Positions 53,816-64,000 of a stretch of 64,000 bases of DNA are shown here, in pieces (the first letter of the stretch is position 1; every line of letters starts with the position of its first letter). The position numbers were made by a program, and so were the translations under genes. The stretch comes from Gossypium raimondii (Eukaryota; Streptophyta; Magnoliopsida; Malvales; Malvaceae): assembly GCF_025698545.1 (NCBI RefSeq), contig NC_068577.1, forward strand, positions 496,001-560,000, in the 5' to 3' direction. The notes under the pieces were generated by a model that did not search any database, was not told where the DNA came from, and was given only the letters and a program-made list of their open reading frames with translations.

Positions 53816-55813
53816 ATGGAAGAGCTAAAGAACTATGGGCATCAACATCCACTGTTGATGTTAAATCAAGAGCAGTTGCTTGGCAATGGCAATGGAGTTG
53901 TTGATTGCTCAAGGTGTGGGGAGAAGGTCTCAGCTCCATGTTTTGGCTGTGTGGACTGCTGTGGGTTTTACCTCCACAAGACATGTGCCGAGGCACCTTT
54001 GGAGCTTAATCATCCTTTTCATCGCCACCATCCTCTCCTGCTTCTGCAGAATCCACCTTACACTTCTTACACATGGTGCGTTTGCGATTTCTGTAACGAA
54101 GCATGTGAGAAATTCATTTACCATTGCTCTTGTGGCTTGGACTTTCATATTAAATGTGCTTTGTTTACATTTAATATTGCTGAAAGAAATTTGAAAGAGC
54201 TTGAGCATGTTGCCCTTGAGGATCCATCGTTTTCCTCTAAAAACGATGGTGGAAACCTGGGTAAGTGCTTTGCGTGCTGGGAACCATTAGCAATGTATAC
54301 ATACTTCTCTGTTGGTTGTGGGTTTAATTTGCATAAGAAGTGTGCTGAGCTTCCTCTCAAAATGGATCATTTGTGTCATCGCAAACATCCTCTTGTTCTG
54401 CAATTTAATAGTGAACGGCTCTCTTGCAAGACATGCCAAGTAACTCAACAAAGAGGATTTCTGTATGGTTGTTCAGCTTGTAAGTTGGCGATTCACATTG
54501 ATTGTGCATCGCCATTATCAGTTATTGAAGATAAAAGTCATCCACACCCATTCACCTTGTTTTGGAGACGAATTCCATTCGTTTGTGATGCTTGTGGCAC
54601 TGAAGGACATCATGTTGCATATACATGTGGTACGTGCGGTATTATGGTCCATAAAAAATGCATTTCATTGCCACGCATTATCGGACAGATTTGTCATATC
54701 CATCGTCTTTTTCACAAGTATTTCATTGATAAGGAATATTTTGAAAGTTTGAATTGCTTATGGTGTCATGAAGCTGTTGATACAGACTACGGTAGTTACT
54801 TCTGTGCAGATTGCAATGTTATATTCCATGTGAATTGTGCATTGAAAGAAAAGGAGTGGTATTGCATAGTATCACAGGAAAATGAAGATGACAAGTCTCA
54901 TGATATACCTGTTAACTCCATCACTAAGGTTCTTGAGACGAATGATGCTGGAGAAGCCACAGTAATAGAACATTGCGAGCATAAGCACTACTTGATGTTA
55001 AGTGACAAAATGAGAGAGCATGGTGATAAATGTTGTGATGCGTGCTTGTTATTGATCTCCGCTAAGTTCTACCATTGCTTGCGGTGTGATTTCTTTCTTC
55101 ATAAATCTTGTGCTGAATTACCTAAGAAGAAGCTTTTTCTGAAACATGGTTGTGATGAAGAACAGTTTTCTGGACCAAAACCCTGCATCCTTACTTCAGA
55201 CTGCATGTTCAATTGTGGTCTATGCAGGTACCTTTCTAATGGATTTTCTTATAAATGTAATGAATGTGGAAGTCACGTGTGCCTTCGATGTCTTGATCTA
55301 TTGCTCCAAGATGCTGTAAAAATTCCAGGGCATAAACACCCTCTTCTTCTCTATTTTGATTATGAGGGGCAGTGTGGTGCTTGTGGGAGGGATTTCTTTT
55401 TCGCGTTTCGTTGTAAAGATTGCAATTTTCAGTTATGCAAGTTGTGTGTTATACAACCAACTAGAGTTAGACACAAATGCGATGAACATATTCTTGCACT
55501 CACTTATGACAAGGTTAATGATTATGCAAAATATCATTATTGTGACGTTTGTGAGAAAGAAAGGGATCCAAGGCACTGGTTTTACCATTGTGAAACTTGT
55601 GACACTTCTGTTCACGTGGATTGCGTTCTTGGAAAATATTCATTCATCAAATTCGGGGGCACCTACAGTGTGACAATCCATGAACACCCTCTCACTTTTG
55701 TCAAGAAGATTCATTACTATCCTGAATGTGTTACATGTGGTAAGCCTTGTGAAGATCTTTCTCTTGAATGTGCAGAACCAGGATGTAACTATATTGTTCA
55801 TTACGACTGCTGA
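53816..55813 (+). CDS. DC1-domain (Cys/His-rich C1) protein, copy C
   Basis: Single-exon gene of 665 codons from ATG 53816 to TGA 55811-55813. It has the same chain of about ten C1-like zinc modules as copy B, with all module cysteines and histidines present. Differences cluster in linkers and in the module around residues 525-565 (CGRDFFFAFRCKDC against CGRDLSYGASRCKDC in B). It has a two-residue insertion near 80 (PPYTSYTW) and ends early at IVHYDC. Residues about 195-320 are nearly identical to copy A but not to B. The upstream leader and TATA word match copy B. Function as for copy B: a non-catalytic zinc-module protein, possibly in stress or immune signalling, inferred from the family only. 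Confidence 0.93.
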   Translation: MEELKNYGHQHPLLMLNQEQLLGNGNGVVDCSRCGEKVSAPCFGCVDCCGFYLHKTCAEAPLELNHPFHRHHPLLLLQNPPYTSYTWCVCDFCNEACEKFIYHCSCGLDFHIKCALFTFNIAERNLKELEHVALEDPSFSSKNDGGNLGKCFACWEPLAMYTYFSVGCGFNLHKKCAELPLKMDHLCHRKHPLVLQFNSERLSCKTCQVTQQRGFLYGCSACKLAIHIDCASPLSVIEDKSHPHPFTLFWRRIPFVCDACGTEGHHVAYTCGTCGIMVHKKCISLPRIIGQICHIHRLFHKYFIDKEYFESLNCLWCHEAVDTDYGSYFCADCNVIFHVNCALKEKEWYCIVSQENEDDKSHDIPVNSITKVLETNDAGEATVIEHCEHKHYLMLSDKMREHGDKCCDACLLLISAKFYHCLRCDFFLHKSCAELPKKKLFLKHGCDEEQFSGPKPCILTSDCMFNCGLCRYLSNGFSYKCNECGSHVCLRCLDLLLQDAVKIPGHKHPLLLYFDYEGQCGACGRDFFFAFRCKDCNFQLCKLCVIQPTRVRHKCDEHILALTYDKVNDYAKYHYCDVCEKERDPRHWFYHCETCDTSVHVDCVLGKYSFIKFGGTYSVTIHEHPLTFVKKIHYYPECVTCGKPCEDLSLECAEPGCNYIVHYDC

Positions 55814-56148
55814 AAAGCTGCAATCAATAGATATTGAAAATTATGGCTTCAGTTTCAGAATAAAACAGTATGTGGTTACTGTTAATATTGCTACTTTTAA
55901 ATTGTGTGTTTAAACCATATAATGTATTTAGATTTGAATTGTAAATATATGAGAATAAAATTGATATGAGTTGTTTATTTCTTCTTTAATTTTCGTATAT
56001 TAAATTTGTTGCATGCTAACTAAAATCATAATAATCCTTAGATTCCATGAATAATTAGTCCTTATGTGCTACCTTCCATACTTACATAAGTTGAATATAG
56101 TTAGATATAAAAAATTTGTTTGCACTGGAAATTTTGTTTAGAATCGAT

Positions 56149-56427
56149 GTAAAAATTTTCATTAATTTCAAAGAAATAAATACATATTTCAATGAATAAA
56201 GGGTTGATTTATAAGAAGAATATGGGCATTGATTAAATGGTACAATTTAATTTTAGTCTTTTAAAATATTACAATTTTAATTTAATTCTTTTTAATTTTT
56301 TTGTACCATTTAATCAATGTCCATATTCTTCTTATAAATCAACGCTTTATTCATTGAAATATATATTTGTTTCTTTGAAAATATTTTTATGAAATATTTT
56401 CAAAAATTTTGTCAAATTAATATTTTA
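56149..56427. repeat. Inverted duplication downstream of DC1-C
   Basis: The left arm (about 56149-56243) reads toward gattaaatggtac; the right arm (56303-56427) is its inverse, starting gtaccatttaatcaatgtcc. Units 1 and 2 lack the right arm, which sits between aatttttttg and aaatgaaattttt of the unit sequence. The right arm keeps about 40 bases (the gaaatattttcaaaaatttt part) that the left arm has lost but units 1 and 2 retain. Confidence 0.85.
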
Positions 56428-57408
56428 AATTATTTTTATATTGTTTTTGATAAATGAAATTTTTCATTTTGATCCTTTCAAAAGTTTAATATTTATTTTA
56501 ATGCAATAATTTTAGCTTTAACCTCTCAAAATTTTCTTAATTCTCTTAATTTCAAACCGTGAATACCTTGAGATAGAAGATGAAAATGAGCGTAATTTTC
56601 TCTTACTTAAATACCAAAATTGTAAAAAAAATAGAAAAAAATGAAAGATAAAGAAGGATAATATAATTTTGACCCTAAACGTTCCCTTTGGTATCTGTAC
56701 TTTTTTTTCACTTTGGCAAGGGTGAATCTAGAAATTTTTTAACAAGGGCGAAATTAATTATAATTTTTCATAGATAAAAATAAGTTTATTATGTATTAAT
56801 TTATAATTTCAAGATTCTTTAAGGAATTAAACATATTTTTTCATTTTGGGGGCTAAAGAGAAATTTTACTATATATTAATTTATAATTTCTTTACCTATA
56901 AAAGGACTGAAATGATTTTTTTTTCATTTTGGGGGCCAAAATAAAATTTTACTACACATTAATTTTAAGAGTGTCAAATTCAGTGTTTTAATAACCGAGA
57001 TCATCGATTCTCAATTCAATCGGTACAACCGTTGGACCAATAATAATTTAATAAATAATTGAAATTCATAAAATGCTCAAGTATCAAGTTTAAGGATCAA
57101 AATGAATTTAGTTGTCAATTCAAAGACGAAAGTAAAAAAAATACAAGTATCAAAGAAAATTTAATTATTAAGTTTAAGGGCCAAAAACTATATTATCCCA
57201 ATGAAGAAAGGTAGATAGATTGGTGGGAAGATCTGATTGGGACCGCAATGACCTTTTTTTACCAAGAAAAATAGGTATAGACTATTTGCATCCATTTTTT
57301 GAGATCATAAAAAGACTTTGGCCATTCGGATAAAATTCACTTTATTTTTTGTTTGATACAAAAAAATTGATTTTATTTTAGTCCAACTTCAAAATTTGAA
57401 TTATATTA

Positions 57409-57599
57409 GTCGATTGAGTTTTAACTTGATTGGTATGGATATTGTTTCCAATGTAGGAGGACAGGGTTCAAGTACGTTGAAGCGTATTATATTCATATTT
57501 ATGGGTTGAGAAAGGCTATGGGTAGTTCTAGGCATTGTGTCAAAAAGAGCAAAGCAGATATGATCAAAACATTTAATGAGATTGTTAAAAAAAATTTCA
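57409..57599 (+). mobile_element. SINE family B, unit 3 copy of the unit 2 insertion
   Basis: Same element and same 10-bp AATTATATTA borders (57399-57408, 57600-57609) as 47291-47483. It arrived by segmental duplication, not by a new insertion. Confidence 0.85.
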
Positions 57600-57689
57600 A
57601 ATTATATTAATAATTTTATTTGATTTTGGAAATATTTTTTATTTGAAAAACCAGTTTTCAAGAAAATGAACACGAAAATAGTCTTTATT

Positions 57690-58690
57690 TATTGAAATCA
57701 AATGGAGCCTAAATTCACAATATCACACTTTAGTGTTTTAACATTAAGTTTTGAAGGATTTAATTAAGTTCTTTTAAAATCGAGGATTTAAAGAGAATTT
57801 TCAAAAATTTGAAGGGTCTTAATTAAAAGTTTTAAAATTTTTAAGTGTATAATGAAAATTTTCCTAATTTATATTTTTACAAAAACTTGCTGATAACCAG
57901 CGAACATGAAAAGGAAGCACATATATACAAGGGCACATATAAATTTATCTTGAAATGGATTAAATAGAAGTTTTTTTCATTTTGGTGGCCAAAGTGTAAT
58001 TTTACTATAAAAATTTATAATTTAATGGTTTTTAAAGGGTTGAAATAATAAGTTGTGGATTTAGTCCCTATATTTTAACTTATCAATATTAGTTCCTTTA
58101 CTTTTAGAATTGGTCAACTTTAGTCTATGTACTTTCTATATTTTGAAATGTCAGTCCTCACCCAAACGGTATTAGTTAAATCCATGTTGGTTATATTTTG
58201 CTATTAGTCCTATACCATACGCAAAGTTATAAATTTAGTCCATATTCTCCAATTAGATCATTTTAATCCTATACTTCTAATTTCAAAATTTTAGTATTGA
58301 CTCCATTAACGGAATTTTTATAAATAATATTTGAAAATAACAAGCTAACATGACATGATACATATGATAATATGTTTGCCACATAAGATTTTCTGAAAAT
58401 AACATAACCAAACTTAATGAATTTAATAACTACTGTTTGGATAATTAAGACTAAAATTTTAAAATTGGAAAATAAAGGGACAAAATACCAAATTATAGTG
58501 ATACAATCCACAACTTATACATAATATAGGGACTAATAGTAAAATATAACCAAAAACTAAATTACAATAAACCCCCAAAATAACAAAAACACAATAAAAT
58601 GTATGAATATTTCAAAATTTATACATTAGGTGTAAAAATTCTATATATTACCTTAAATAATAACAAATACAAGCTTTGGTAATTGTTTTC
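57690..58690 (+). repeat. Downstream block, unit 3 copy
   Basis: Matches 47583-48690 with a deletion near 58045 that removed the right end of the composite element and the left end of the fold-back MITE. Ends at ggtaattgttt, after which sequence is unique. Confidence 0.8.
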
Positions 58691-58875
58691 TGCAAAAATT
58701 ATGTGAATATATATTTATTGCGAAAATCATAAAACAAAATAAAATCAGACATCCTCTGATTCTGTAATAATTGTATGTACATTATATAAAAACTAACTGA
58801 TCTAAATATTGGGAAAAATATTTTTAAAAAAAAATCTATATCAAAAAATGAAGAACAAATTCATATAAGTGGCAG

Positions 58876-59268
58876 CTAGTTGTTGATGTCGTTGATTCCA
58901 TGGCTAGGTGAAGAAGGTGGTATCGGTGCTCCCTTGGGAAGCATGCTGAAGATCGTCGGACCATATTTTCCGGCGAGTCTTTGAGTCGGAGACTTAAGGA
59001 TTCCGACGTGGGGTTTCTTCATGGGAACCATATGATCACATGGCTGAGGTTGAGTCTCAGGGTGTTTTTTCGACACGTCGAGAACGACGTCGGTTTTGTG
59101 GTCTTCGACTTCGACGAGATCGGCTAAAGCAAGGTCCAAGGTTGTCTCCGTGGTGGACGGCGGCGAGTCGCTCAAGAGCCTGGCGGAAGATGGCGATGTA
59201 AAGGTGGTGAAGATGAAGAATAAGAGGAGCACGGCGGCGAGGTGTTGGGATTTATAGAAGGTAGCCAT
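58876..59268 (-). CDS. IDA-like (IDL) secreted signalling peptide precursor
   Basis: Intronless 130-codon frame; ATG at 59268, TAG at 58878-58876. Residues 1-29 are a clear signal peptide (AAVLLLFFIFTTF core, SSA-R cleavage region). A variable acidic middle follows, then a conserved C-terminal part: FSMLPKGAPIPPSSPSHGIN at 107-126, with four more residues (DINN). This matches the extended motif of INFLORESCENCE DEFICIENT IN ABSCISSION (IDA; FGYLPKGVPIPPSAPSKRHN), whose 12-residue peptide activates HAESA-family receptor kinases. The core PIPPS-PS and the final Asn are kept, including the proline that is hydroxylated in IDA (Pro121 here). The KRH before Asn is replaced by HGI, so receptor preference may differ. 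130 residues is long for the family. Confidence 0.85.
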   Translation of the reverse strand: MATFYKSQHLAAVLLLFFIFTTFTSPSSARLLSDSPPSTTETTLDLALADLVEVEDHKTDVVLDVSKKHPETQPQPCDHMVPMKKPHVGILKSPTQRLAGKYGPTIFSMLPKGAPIPPSSPSHGINDINN

Positions 59269-59507
59269 TAATGGACAGTTGTCGGAGGATTAATTTGAAT
59301 GTTTTCTTGGGTTTAAAGGGCTTCCCTTTTACGATTAATTTGAAAGGTTTTGAGGGTTTGTATAACACATGAAATGGGAAATCGGTGTTTTTAGAGTTGA
59401 CAAAGTCTGTTCGGGTTCCGAGAAAATTATGGCAAATACACGCGCTTGACATTTCTTTCATTTTCTTGTTAAGCAAGTCACCTCATTTGCTAATTTTTTT
59501 TTCTTTG
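59269..59507. other. Promoter region of the IDA-like gene
   Basis: Leader and promoter on the minus strand; short overlapping frames here are not gene-like. It is bordered by a MITE at 59508. Confidence 0.4.
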
Positions 59508-59825
59508 GTTAATTCAAATGAAGGCCCTTGTACTAAGAGTTGAATTGCATTTTACCTTACTAAAAAAAGGGACAAATTAATCTGGTCATTCTGTTATAAT
59601 TTCCTTACATTTGTACCATTAAAATTACAAATGGCAGGTCACATGTCACTATTCAATTATTCCATCATAACACTATTTTTTTAGTAGTACAAATTGATGA
59701 AAATTTTAACATAAAGGATTAGTTTACTCTTCAGTCTAACGTACAAGGATTAATTTGCTCAGTTTTTTACTGGAGGGGCAAAATGCAATCTGGCTCTTAA
59801 ATAGGGGCCTCCATGGTACTTTTAC
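59508..59825. mobile_element. Mutator-type MITE, left end degraded
   Basis: aggcccttgtactaagagtt at the left and gggcctccatggtacttttac at the right are the family ends of 7494-7859, with the usual inner words (caaatggcaggtcacatgt, tttgctcagttttt). The left terminal bases have drifted and no clear target duplication remains. Confidence 0.75.
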
Positions 59826-60122
59826 TTTACAAAGTATTAATATATATCTTGTCACAATCAATTTTTTCTGTCAACTTAGCTATTAGCTTGGGTGTTAATT
59901 GCTAGTTTAAATCTTACGTAGAGTTTATATCGAAACATGTGAATCAAATTATAAATATTTTTGCGCCTACTATATAAATAATTTGGATATGATATGTTAA
60001 AAAAAATAACTTTATTAAATTTATTAATATTGCATTTTTTAACTTGTTATATCTAAGTTGCTTACATAGTATATAATCAAATTAAAACCTGGAGAGTAAA
60101 CAATATCTGACACCTTGAAGAT

Positions 60123-60350
60123 GATAAAAGTACCATGGAAGTCCTTTTATTAAGAGTTAGATTGCATTTTACCCGTTTTTACTCAAAAAATGAGTAAATT
60201 AGTCACTGTATATCATATTAAAGAGCAAACTGGTCATTTCTATTAAAAAATCCATCCATTTCTATTTTTAAAAACTAGCATGATTGACAGAAAAACCAAA
60301 TAGTTACACGTGATATACCATGTATACCTCATTCTGACATATAGAGACCC
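60123..60350. mobile_element. Mutator-type MITE, left half only
   Basis: gataaaagtaccatggaagtcc and aaagagcaaactggtcatttct follow the family order up to the central acatgtgg-like part. The right half is missing. Confidence 0.65.
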
Positions 60351-62305
60351 GTTTTAATTGAAAATACACCCTTCAACAAATATAAACTTATTCTAATTTG
60401 ACTTTTAACAATAATTTTTTTTAGATTAATTTTAAATTAAGACTTCATTAGAAACCCTAATTTAAAAAATGGTATTAATATTTTTATAAGGCACTACTTG
60501 GTTGACATTTATTATGGAGTCAAAAAAAGCAAGTTCAAGGTAGTAGACCCGTTGTTAATTGGAAACTAATTGGCGGAAGTACACGGCGCGTGGAAAAAAT
60601 GAGAGTGGGGAAAGTAAGAAGAAGTAGAAGAGATAGGAAGACCGTAAGGGAAGACGTCAGCGGTTGACTAATGAAAAACACGCCAGGTTTGGTCCAACCT
60701 GGGACTCTCAATGCTACGCGTTCCACACTGACTTGTCGCCCACGCTACCCGGAACACTTCCTAGTACTTTGCCACTACTTACATTTGAATTTCCACCGAC
60801 AACTATGACTAGAGGTTGGTCCGAGGTCAAAATTTCAATTCCAAGTTCATTTTCGATCTGACCTAGCTTGCTTAATTTTCTTTTTCAAAATTAATAAAAC
60901 TAATTGGTACTTTATATGTTTTTATAATTAAATTTAATTTTTAAAATATTTTTTATCATTTAAATTGAATTTGAATTGAGTCTAGCTAACTCGAGACGTA
61001 AAAATATTGTCCAAACTCAACTCAAGTCGAGCCAGACAAATTACTTCGCCTTTGGATTGGTCTAACTACAATTAATTGGCTCTAGTCTAGACTACACTAG
61101 TTTGATAATGTTAGAGGGGATTATGGTCCGCATTGGGACAAGTTCGAGCTCAATTTATGTATGATATTACTACACTTTATATTTGTTTAAGTTTGATTTG
61201 ACTTAAAATATGAGTATAAAATTTTATCTAAGTTTATCTATATTTATAATGTTCATGTAGTATTGTATTATTATATATATAATTTATTGTGATATAAATG
61301 ACATAATATATAAAATAAAATAAAAGTATATTACAAAAGTATAAAACGACTGAGTTGGGCTAGAGTTTTAACTGTTGAAGCTCAAGCTTGAACCATATTT
61401 TAAACAAGCTTAACTTTTTTACCCAAGTCCATTTTTCAAGCCTTGTATTTTTGTCTAAGCCTTCCCATGTTTCAGGTGGGCTTTTGGGCTTGAGCAAATA
61501 GCCCAACCCATAAATAGGTTCAAGTAAGGCTCATCAACCACAGGCTTTGAAGTCGGATTATTAGTCCAAATCCAAAGATCGACTTAATACTTGAAATGGT
61601 TTGGATAAAATACTAGACTTGAAATTATATTTGGACAAAGAAATATTATGGTTGTTTAAAATATGAGTTAGCTTCGGGCTCCAATATTCAAAGCCTAAAT
61701 TTGGCTCAATCTGATCTATTTTCACGTATATAAAATATTATGTAATATGTATTAGATAAAATACTAAATATATTACATTATAATGTAAATCTTGAAAAAT
61801 ATATTAGAAATTTGATAAAAGGATAAAATTACTAAATACTAAAAAAAATAATATGAAGGTATAAACAAACTCGATTCAATCATTTATAAATATAAGTGAG
61901 TTTAGTAAATTTTGAGAAACCCATTATCGAGCTTGAAAAATCGAACTAAATATAACCGATCCAGTCCATGAGCACCTCAAATCAATTATGATCTAAAGCT
62001 TGTTAATCAAAACAATGTTATTTTTAGGTCCAACTTCACTGAAGTTTTTATTTATTTATTGATACAATATTAAGGGTAGGAGATAGAGATAAAACGGTTT
62101 GAATCCGTACCAAACAAGTCTTTGACAATAATTTTAACCACCGTTCTATATAAAATAAGACGAAATTTTTATTTATTTAAATATTTAAAAGAATATTTAT
62201 TTCATGAAGAATTTGAAAAGCTCCTTCATATACATTTAAGTAATTTAAAAGCCTCCACATACATTGTAAATATAAATTTTGGGTTAGAAAGCATCATCAA
62301 TGTTA
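60351..62305. other. Intergenic, no gene recognised
   Basis: 60530-60870 is GC-richer with GACGTCA and TTGAC words, but its short frames (60535-60726 minus, 60664-60861 plus) resemble nothing. 60960-61560 has repeated gagct/aagcttgaac/ccaagtcc words like common dispersed repeats of this genome type. 61560-62300 is plain AT. Confidence 0.4.
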
Positions 62306-62530
62306 AATTTAGAGATGACAAGGGAGCGAGATGGCCAGATGTTGTTAAATTCATCATCTCTTCATAGTTGACGTGTTCTACTCCATCACTTGCCTCGCTT
62401 AATTATGAACGTATAATTGTGAAAACCACTATCACCTTCATGGCTTGGGTGCATCCGTCCTCACCTCACACCACTTTGCTTCAATTTAATTTTTGCTACT
62501 TACTCATCTTTAATATTTTTAATTTTTTTT
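62306..62530. repeat. Second copy of the 9343-9570 dispersed repeat
   Basis: agagatgacaagggagcgag, gtgttctactccatcacttg and ttcaatttaatttttgctac repeat the order found at 9343-9530. Both copies stop near the same AT-rich point. Confidence 0.65.
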
Positions 62531-62699
62531 AAAGTCAAGTAAAATTTAAACATAATTATTTTAAAAAATTAAACATATATAAAATATACATTTTTTTATA
62601 ATACATTTTGTTAGCAAAAAAGGGCGTTGGTAAGAGTAGAAACAACACAACGAAATTAGTGCCTAAGTTGACTGGCACTTCTTGGCAGCTCAACATCAA

Positions 62700-62825
62700 A
62701 ATCACAATCCATAGCCCTCCCCAACCTATAAATAGGAGGATAATGCGCTTCAGCGCACTCGAACACACGTCCCTCTTGTATTGACAACAATACCCATACC
62801 AATCGAACTAATACATAATCGACTA
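62700..62825 (-). mobile_element. SINE family B, reverse orientation, 3'-truncated
   Basis: On the minus strand: gattatgtattagttcgatt and ggtatgggtattgttgtcaa (A-box region), then gtgtgttcgagtgcgctgaa (B-box region), gcgcattatcctcctattta and gttggggagggctatgg. The tail is missing. Confidence 0.75.
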
Positions 62826-64000
62826 ATTTTATTATCTTTAATTAAATCAAGAATTTGTTGATTAATTTAGAGTTACCTAAAAATAGATAATGCAAACACA
62901 CGAGAAAGAAAATGAAGAAAAAGAATAGGACATTGGATAAGCTTACCACCAACCTTATTAAATATCCAGTCACCGCCACGGCTAAAACTGTGTAATAAGA
63001 TAGAATTATTTATTTATTTATAAAATTAAAACCGCATTAATGTCAAAGGCTTATTTCCAATTTCTTGCCCATCCAGTGTAATAAAGGTAAGAAATTATTA
63101 CCAGTTAAAAAGCACTTAGCGATAACATACAAGAATTAATGAGAAGATTGAGTAAAATACAAAACAATCAATCTTATCCATATACCATTTTCTTTATTTT
63201 TTTTTGTTGAATTCCGCGGCCGATAGTAATGACTAATCTCTTTGATTGCTCTCTAAAGAAGTATCTGGTTGGTCATGAAATGTGCTCTATTCGCATGGGT
63301 GGGGATTGAATTCCAACCTCATAGTTAAGGGATGAGGTGATCAGTAATCACCGCATCACAACTTATAGTTGATTAGTATACCTTTCCAACATGTTTAATG
63401 TAAACTAAAAATTCTTTTCCCATCTTTTTTTTTCTCCTTTTTTCTGAATTAGTTTTAAATTATTATTTTTCATCAAAAACACTATCAAAATTCAGTATTT
63501 GTCTCATTCTTTGATCTTCACATGAATATTGTATTTTTGAGAAATTGAGAACCTTGTTTTGTTAATATGAGTTCACGTCAAATTTCATTCATGTACTTCT
63601 ACGTATGGTTTATTTGTGCTTCTTTTTTCAGTTTCTTGTGCATGAAAAAGGATTGCTATTAGTTGTGTATAAAGTTGTTTAAATTTGTGTGTTTAGTCAA
63701 AGGGCGAGAAACCAATGGCATTTTATCATAATAAAAAAGCCAAAAGTTTAATTACCAAACTAGGACGTAGACAATAGTTTAATGACCATTTTCGTACTTT
63801 ACTTTTATTTTATCATAATAAATATGCATAGATACGAGAGTGATACAACATAAAACCAGCTTTCAAACTATAAAAGTTTTTCTTTTTTTGACCTTTTGAT
63901 TTGGTTAGACGATTCAAGATTTTAATTAGTAAAAATATTTTATCGGCCTCTCTCAATTTTGATATTGAGCAAATTGATCTTTCTCAGGAAAATTGAAGTA
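62826..64000. other. Terminal AT-rich region with a possible SINE-like block
   Basis: 63235-63385 on the minus strand has gttggaattcaatcccc, a B-box-like word, after a gatgcggtgattactgatc stretch, so it may be a SINE remnant. The rest is AT-rich without gene signals; 63880-64000 resembles the start of another fold-back element cut by the edge. Confidence 0.35.

Noticed and set aside
60535-60861. Opposed short frames in a GC-richer patch
   Set aside because: The minus frame looks like a hydrophobic signal sequence but has no continuation, splice context or known relatives; the plus frame is composition-driven.

Overview
This is a plant nuclear window. It is AT-rich, its genes have many GT-AG introns, it is dense in small non-autonomous repeats, and every recognisable protein is dicot-like. 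Protein and repeat style suggest a Malvaceae genome, probably cotton (Gossypium); that is an inference from familiarity, not a database result.

Layout. 1-680 (minus): 5' part of a dynamin-related protein 4C gene. 1087-1867 (minus): remains of a GDSL esterase/lipase. 3937-8378 (plus): 8-exon U-box protein 62 gene with a MITE in intron 5. 10477-11142 (minus): single-exon plastid-type protein of unknown function. 11.2-21 kb: gene-free, with MITE and SINE debris. 21093-22538 (plus): alpha-expansin. 24489-26142 (minus): small plastid membrane protein. 27108-29396 (plus): macro-domain (ADP-ribose) protein. 31324-33372 (plus): ribosomal protein eS26.

33-59 kb is the most unusual part: a three-unit tandem array. 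Each unit carries an aldo-keto reductase gene (AKR, like Arabidopsis At5g01670) followed about 0.7 kb later by an intronless gene for a cysteine/histidine-rich DC1-domain protein. The duplicated unit starts inside the last intron of the eS26 gene, so pieces of eS26 recur at 48.7-49.2 kb and 51.35-52.06 kb. The second piece sits inside the third AKR gene and carries an intact eS26 last exon. Damage is complementary: unit 1 has an intact AKR and a DC1 gene without its start; units 2 and 3 have damaged AKR genes and intact DC1 genes. One working AKR and two full DC1 proteins remain.

58876-59268 (minus) encodes a small secreted precursor with an IDA-like peptide motif near its C-terminus. The rest, to 64 kb, holds MITE, SINE and unclassified AT-rich sequence. 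No rRNA, tRNA, CRISPR or organellar insertion was recognised, and no intact autonomous transposon was seen.
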